Source: Agriotes lineatus (Eukaryota > Arthropoda > Insecta > Coleoptera > Elateridae). Taken from it: 64,000 nucleotides of DNA. The DNA lies in the NCBI GenBank assembly GCA_940337035.1, contig OW679197.1, positions 39,252,466 to 39,316,465 on the forward strand, written 5' to 3'. Positions 58,397-64,000 of the stretch are shown here, in pieces. The notes under the pieces were generated by a model that was given only the letters and a program-made list of their open reading frames with translations, did no database searches and was not told the origin of the DNA. Numbering within the stretch: position 1 is the stretch's first letter; each line of letters starts with the position of its first letter. Position numbers and translations under genes: made by a program.

Positions 58397-58794
58397 TATT
58401 TTAATATGTATACTATTCTAACGTTTCTGGAATTTATCAGCTTAATTAAGTGTGGTCTCCATTTCTATTTCTTAATTGTGTGAATTAATTCAGCATTTGC
58501 ATCTTAGAATATTTATTATTTCAACACCGATACATATGTTTAATAATAACAATAATAATATTTATTCTGTATCAGTACACTAAGAAAGTATATAATAAAA
58601 TAAGTATATAGGATTATTCAAAGAGCAAAGCTGTTTTTCTATGTGTTCATGAAGCTATGAAGCTTGCGCTGGTGAGAGTGGTGGGTATTTCTATTACAAC
58701 AATTGTTTTAATGATAAATTGATTGTTTCAATATTGAATGGATCTACTCAGTAATTTTTACTTTTTTCATCTAAAAGATGAATGAAACTGTAAT

Positions 58795-59275
58795 CTTCAC
58801 GTTTCACGGTCCCTGGATGACGAAAAACCCTTTTTTTCAATTCCGTTTGTCAGTCTACCAGTCTGTTTGTCCGCGTGTCTGTCTGTTGGCGGTATAGCTA
58901 AAAACTATTTGTTAGGGGAAGACTATATTTGTGGATTATATGTCTGCCTAGCTCGCAGCCGAATATACTTTTAGCCAAATATATACAGTGTGAGCATTTT
59001 AAAAGAATAACATAATGTCTATTTTTGCTTTAACTGCAGAACTATTAGTTAGATAAAAATAATATTTTGCACATAGCTCAGTTTTTTATCCTTGTCGAAA
59101 ATAGACATATTTTGGAGCCCACAGATACAGAGTAAACAACCTACATCGGACCTGTCATCACCTCGTCATTTATAATCCAGTCGTAAGCGAATGTAGTACA
59201 TGCTGTGGTCTAGCGAAATGTTAAATAGTCTAGCTAGCAATCGGGTTCCGCAAGTTCGAATTCTACCGGATGCAA
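58795..59275 (+). repeat. Dispersed repeat A, copy 5, with tRNA-like tail
   Basis: Counterpart of 52812-53285 in duplicate copy 2. The gtctgtctgttggcggtata block matches the target site of the hAT-type insertion in copy 1 of the repeat. Confidence 0.7.
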
Positions 59276-59879
59276 AGTTTTTTTAAAATTTGCAATTGAT
59301 ATAATGTTCATTAGTAAGTATGATCGTTTACTGTCTCAGTATTAATATCAGCGTTAAGATATTTGTAACTTTTTGTGACTGCACTTGCCAAGGAAGATCG
59401 GCGAAAACTTCTTTACATATTTTTGGTTTTCAGTATTCATATAGATTGGATGTTTTAGAGAATATTGAAATCTTTTACTTACTTAACAAATTGCATATTT
59501 CAATATAAATCCTTCTAAATCGAATCAATGATAGGCCACAAAACATACTTTGGAAATGTATCAACACATATGCCTCGGCTGCGGCCGAAGATGGCTTATG
59601 TGGTTATTAACAGGCTCTCAGCTTACATTAAAAGTAAGAAGTGTTCTGATCTTTAAAAAATCCAGATGTTAAAACTTCAATTAATATCATTTTAAGCCCA
59701 ACTAAAAATAAATAGAATATATTAGATGCTTCTCATACTTTTTAATTGAAGTTGCCGATTGCGTTAGTAGCAATTGCGATTTTTATTTTTAAGTTTTCTA
59801 CATTTTTCAGTTGTTAGGCAAGAAAATATCTAAGAAGTGGCTTCTGAAGATATTGCAATACAATTTTCAATAGTTTTCC

Positions 59880-60610
59880 TCTCTTCTTCTTCTTTAGCAG
59901 CCCCTCCTTATCCACTTCTGGACATAGGCGTCTCCTCTCTGTTTCCAGTCTCTCTTGTTTTGTACCACACATTGCCAATTCCTTTGAGCTTTTTCTGTGA
60001 TGTCAGTCTATCGTCTTTGTGGTTGTCCTACGCTATGATTGTATAGTATTGTTCTCCACTGCAAAATTTGTTTCGTCCATCGTGTCGTCTCCTGCCTTGC
60101 CACCTGTCCTGTCCAGCTATACTTTAACCTCGCTATTCTCTGTACGACATCTTTATTCGCCTTCTAATGTCATCATTACTGATGTGGTCTCTGAGGCTTT
60201 TACCCAGCATGATACGCTCAATATCTCTTTAGGTTGTTCTTAGTTTGTCTGCTGAGCTGACTGTTAGTGACATAGTCTCCATATCAATAGTCTTCACCGG
60301 AAGAATGAACATATTGAATATTTTCTTCTTTAGGTTTATTGGGATATTCGGGCCTTTAAGAACAAATCCTAGTTTTTCGGTTGCCGTCCATGTCATCCAG
60401 ATGGTGGAAATGTCGTTCGTTGATCCTATCAGTTTCTCGTCCCAATTAAGTTCTTTGAAAATTTCTTCCAAGGCTATATAGAGTAAACAGATTTGGAGAG
60501 ATGGTGTCTCCTTGTCACAGTCCTCGCCGCACTTGGATTTTGTTCATTGTTAGGCTATCGGTGAAATTGACTAGAAAGGTAGCCGTGTCATATAGTATTT
60601 TATTATTTAT
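59880..60610 (-). pseudogene. RTE-type LINE, 3' part of RT (copy 2)
   Basis: Duplicate of 53880-54610. The stretch MEEIFKELNWDEKLIGSTND is open here, while copy 1 has a stop in place of the tryptophan. The same internal deletion is present, showing that it predates the duplication. Confidence 0.75.
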
Positions 60611-61031
60611 TTTAATTATTCTGATGCAATTTTGTGCTTGTATTTTCTCATACATCTGTAACATCTAATTGTTTTTTCAAAGTATCTATTAAACCAGCGA
60701 ACTCAGTAATTTTCCAGCCACATATTCCATCTTCATCATATGCATCATGATGACCATTTTAAGTCGTCGCTTCAATAGTTCTCTAATATTTTTTACACTG
60801 TTTGCCTGCCTTAATGAAGATTTAGGATCCTCTTAGTGCTCTTAAGGTTTTCAGGCTCTTTTCAAAGGATTCCAACGATTCGAGATTACATCACAAATCA
60901 TCCCAAATCCAACTAATGACAAGTTATAACACAGGGCCACCGGACTAAATTCTAGTAATCTGAAATAAATTAGGCGGATATTAAACGAGGAAGATAATTC
61001 GAAAATAGATTTTAATCCTCGCCGATTTGAC

Positions 61032-61499
61032 TTGAACCTGGAGGCATCCAGTGGCGTGCTGCGGCCGCAAGAATGCCCTGGCTACTTATTTGGTCCGCTG
61101 GTCCGCCGGACCAAAATTTCGAATTCCAGCGTCTGCTGCGGCCGCAGCACGGGTGCTTCGCACTCTAAACTACCTTCTGGTGTACCTGCTTACACCCACT
61201 TGCTCTGCAGCCGGCTGTATAGAATCTTAACATTCTTGGCGCTACGTGTTGTTAGTTTCTTGCAGGCTGTGAGACGGTCATACGTTCATGGCCATGCTCG
61301 ACGTCTTGGTGCCGGTGGGTGCGCGCAATTGTTTTTGATCAGGGTCGGTTGCAGGATTTTTGTGTCTGTGCTTGTTTGTGCTCGAACGCTGCATTTTGTG
61401 GAATGTCGCAGGGGGTCGCTAATTCACCGGATAATTCCTAAATTAAATAGTGCCCACGTAGGTAGGAGAAAGCGCCATGAGGATCTTGAAGCACTACTG
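61032..61499 (+). promoter_or_regulatory. GC-rich segment ending in a splice donor, candidate 5' exon (copy 2)
   Basis: Near-identical to 55036-55503, with ATG at 61477 and donor after 61499. The few base differences between the copies all change amino acids in the long frame, which argues that the long frame is not under protein-level selection. Confidence 0.4.
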
Positions 61500-61534
61500 G
61501 TAAGTGTTTTTTTGTGTTAAATGCAGATGCATTA

Positions 61535-64000
61535 GCGGAGCATTGTTGCATTTTAAGTCCATGCATGCACACCTACTTGCTTAAAATACAGCAATGCGGA
61601 ACCCACTTTCCTTTGCCATTAATTTCGAAAAAATTTCCTGCTAATCGCGACAGGCATTTGACGGCTATCAAGCAGAAATTCTAGTTTTTCCACTGAAATA
61701 AAATCGAAGCTTGATTACCTCAAGTTATTCTAGAATTATGCTCTAATGACGATATTAAACCTAGTTAGCACGTTAGTTCCATGTAATTTAAATAAATATT
61801 GCAAACTGTCTGGAGCCAGCCAATCAACTGGAAATTTAAGAATTTTATTCAGGGGTGTTTTGTGAGGGCTGGAAAGGCCCAGGTATATCACAACTTGTAA
61901 GTTATTCCAGGTATGTTCAGGTAGGTGAGCACACAAAGTCTGGTTATTAGGTGATTTCAATGCTGCGTCACGCTGCAAACCCACAGCCCTTAACAATAAG
62001 ACCTGTCTGCAATTGACTTTTGGCAAATACAGACAATGATTACTGTTAATGTGTTGAAAAATTAATTGTTTGCAATACCATTAACAATAATACAGAACTA
62101 TTTACCTGTAATAATACCACAAAATGTTAGAACAAATACCTAAAGTTCAGTATTTTAATCCTTCGCTCCCAACTCTCAATGCAAAGTATGGAATTGACGC
62201 ACGTTTGATTAAACGCACTCTATTAAAATTGATTTCATATTTTAGGGCATGTTTTCATAAGGTACTAAGTCAACAGTTCGACGTTCTTTGATAACATCTT
62301 TATTATTGAATATTGAAGCATTATAAAGAGCGACATAATACTACATTTAGTGGTAAATTATATCTGTCATTTGAACCTTACCAACATATAGTATGTTCCT
62401 GGATTGAGTTTACAAAATAAAACACTTTTATTTTCTTATTTTTTAGAAGAGTTTTGCTTCTTATAAAAACCACAGTGCTATGGAGAAATTTAAAATGTGA
62501 TATGTCAGGTGTTTATAAATTAAGAAAAGAATGAGGGAAGTACATAATTTCCTCTAATTTTGACGATAGAGGAAAATATACTAAGTCAAAGTTAAAAATA
62601 TTTCTCTCTTTAGCTACTACATCCCGTATATCAACTTTAAAATGTCTTCATGTTACGATGGTTTTTATTAGAAGCAAAACTTTTTATAAAGAATGCTTTT
62701 CTTCTGCAACTGAAAAATCAAAAAGTTGTTCGTCTTGTACATTCAATCCGGGGACACATTGTATATGGTGATTCATTAAAAAATAATAAAAGGCTAGTTA
62801 CGATACAAACTTATCGACTTTCGATTTATAAAAACCCGCCTATTTCGTATCACGCTTTAAATAGCTAATACATTATTTAAAAATATATAGTATATAGCCT
62901 TTTATCTAAAAGACAAAACGTTAAATGTGCCATGCTTTATATCACCGTTTAGTACTGTGGTAATAAATTTATATGATGCATCATTTTGTTCATTATAATT
63001 CTTCTACTTGACATTAACAAACGAGTATCTACAATAGCAAGATCGACATCAAAGTACCCATATGATTATTATCTAATTATCATGCTATGCTGCATTTACC
63101 ATATTTTCGCAAATATAGCTCAGTAAAAAATAAAATAATAATCATAGAAAAGAAAATGACACTAATGAATGGAAATTTAAATAGTTTGACTCCTTTTATC
63201 GCTTCAAAAACTCAAGTAAATTCATTTTATAACTGCAATCTCCACCTTTTTGTCTAGTTTTAAATCTTAAAGACGTAAATTTGGTCACACCTTGCCAAAT
63301 ACAAACAAAATCAAACTCAATCGTTATTTTGAAATATTTTCTCTATACCTAGTGCATCATTATCGTATTTCCAGTTAAAATAAAATAAATATTTATGGAT
63401 AATATAGTGAGGTTGACTAGATTTTCTACTACCAGAAACTTATATGTCTCAAAAATATGTGCTTTTATTAATTGTCAATTAGATGCAGGGCTTTGCATTT
63501 TTAGAAAACACTTCAACATTTGATGACATACAAATTAGCGTTTTAAAAGAACGATTAAACTGATGTAGGGCGCAAATTGAATTAATAATAATTTTCCGAC
63601 CGTTTTACCAGCTCATAAATTTGTATGCAATTAACGGTTTGGAATAAATTCTCCAGTTTACAATTTTGAAGGCTCCAGGCAAATAGCTATACTTTTTTGT
63701 GTCTGCTTTAGAGAGACGCACCCTATGGTTTAAATTGTAAGTCTGATCTAACTCTTAATTTCCCCGTAGTTGCTGCAAAAGTAAATGGTTTAAAGTGAAA
63801 TATTGAGGAATTCTAGTTGGAAAGCTTACAGTAAACAGGAAATACGTCAAATTAACCATCATAAATATTACTGCTGGCGGTATGTTAATTTTTTGAAAGG
63901 CGATGAATGTAATTGCCATTTCAGTAAAAAATGTACAATGAGCTCTGAAAGTAAAAAAAAATATATATAAATAGTCCAGTGTTGTCAATAAACCACAGAA
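61535..64000. other. Non-coding AT-rich stretch to the window end
   Basis: No gene recognised. Frames at 61736 (96 codons, minus), 62650 (72 codons, plus) and 63755 (77 codons, minus) have no family features or splice context. Confidence 0.4.

Larger units (their letters stand above)
55637..61534 (+). repeat. Duplicated block, copy 2
   Basis: Same content as 50613-55536, plus a 996-bp hAT-type insertion. It lacks 27 bp of the taccgcactc palindrome (near 56085) and about 40 bp of the palindrome near 58150. Confidence 0.97.

Overview
This window looks like a repeat-rich, AT-rich eukaryotic nuclear genome, almost certainly an arthropod and most likely an insect. The evidence is a 17.6/297-type Ty3/gypsy element with a serine-tRNA-like primer binding site, Jockey-like and RTE-like non-LTR retrotransposons, several Tc1/mariner relatives, hAT non-autonomous elements with clean 8-bp target duplications, a Crypton-like tyrosine recombinase, FLYWCH/MULE remnants and tRNA-derived SINEs. 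A beetle is plausible, but I cannot prove the order. No bacterial-style genes or operons are present, so this is a transposon landscape with very little host coding sequence.

Layout. 1-3805: 5' part of a decayed Ty3/gypsy element (LTR end, primer site, gag, start of protease) split by a Tc1-like element (792-2505). 3806-5170: a dispersed repeat ('repeat A') split by a 773-bp hAT-type element. 5922-6526: tyrosine recombinase remnant. 6600-10750: a Jockey-type LINE on the minus strand split by a mariner-type element (7123-9361). 11669-14702: a FLYWCH/MULE gene on the minus strand split by a 2230-bp mariner-type element (11690-13919) that carries the only intact transposase here, with a D-D-41-D triad. 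14792-23160: MITEs, hairpins, an RTE remnant and a third DD41D-type element. 24246-24757: the best host exon. 25791-26116: a complete SINE with 12-bp target duplications. 32240-34120: another LINE remnant split by a 347-bp MITE. 37260-37720: a striking GC-rich 30-bp minisatellite, open in several frames. 37760-46900: a series of 90-150-nt foldback hairpins, a second MULE remnant and a tRNA-derived SINE bracketed by inverted copies of its own 3' sequence. 47600-48332: a fourth, internally deleted DD41D-type element.

50613-61534: a direct duplication of about 5 kb whose two copies lie on either side of a 100-N gap and align right up to both gap edges. Copy 2 has gained a 996-bp hAT-type element, and copy 1 holds the empty site. 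This may be a true tandem duplication or two haplotypes assembled in series. Each copy has an RTE remnant, a repeat A copy and a GC-rich segment ending in a good splice donor.

The common thread is layered nesting, so relative insertion ages can be read from which element interrupts which. Four different DD41D-like lineages with unusually long terminal inverted repeats, plus a dense set of foldback hairpins, are the most distinctive content. I found no credible multi-gene host pathway, and most of the window is non-coding.
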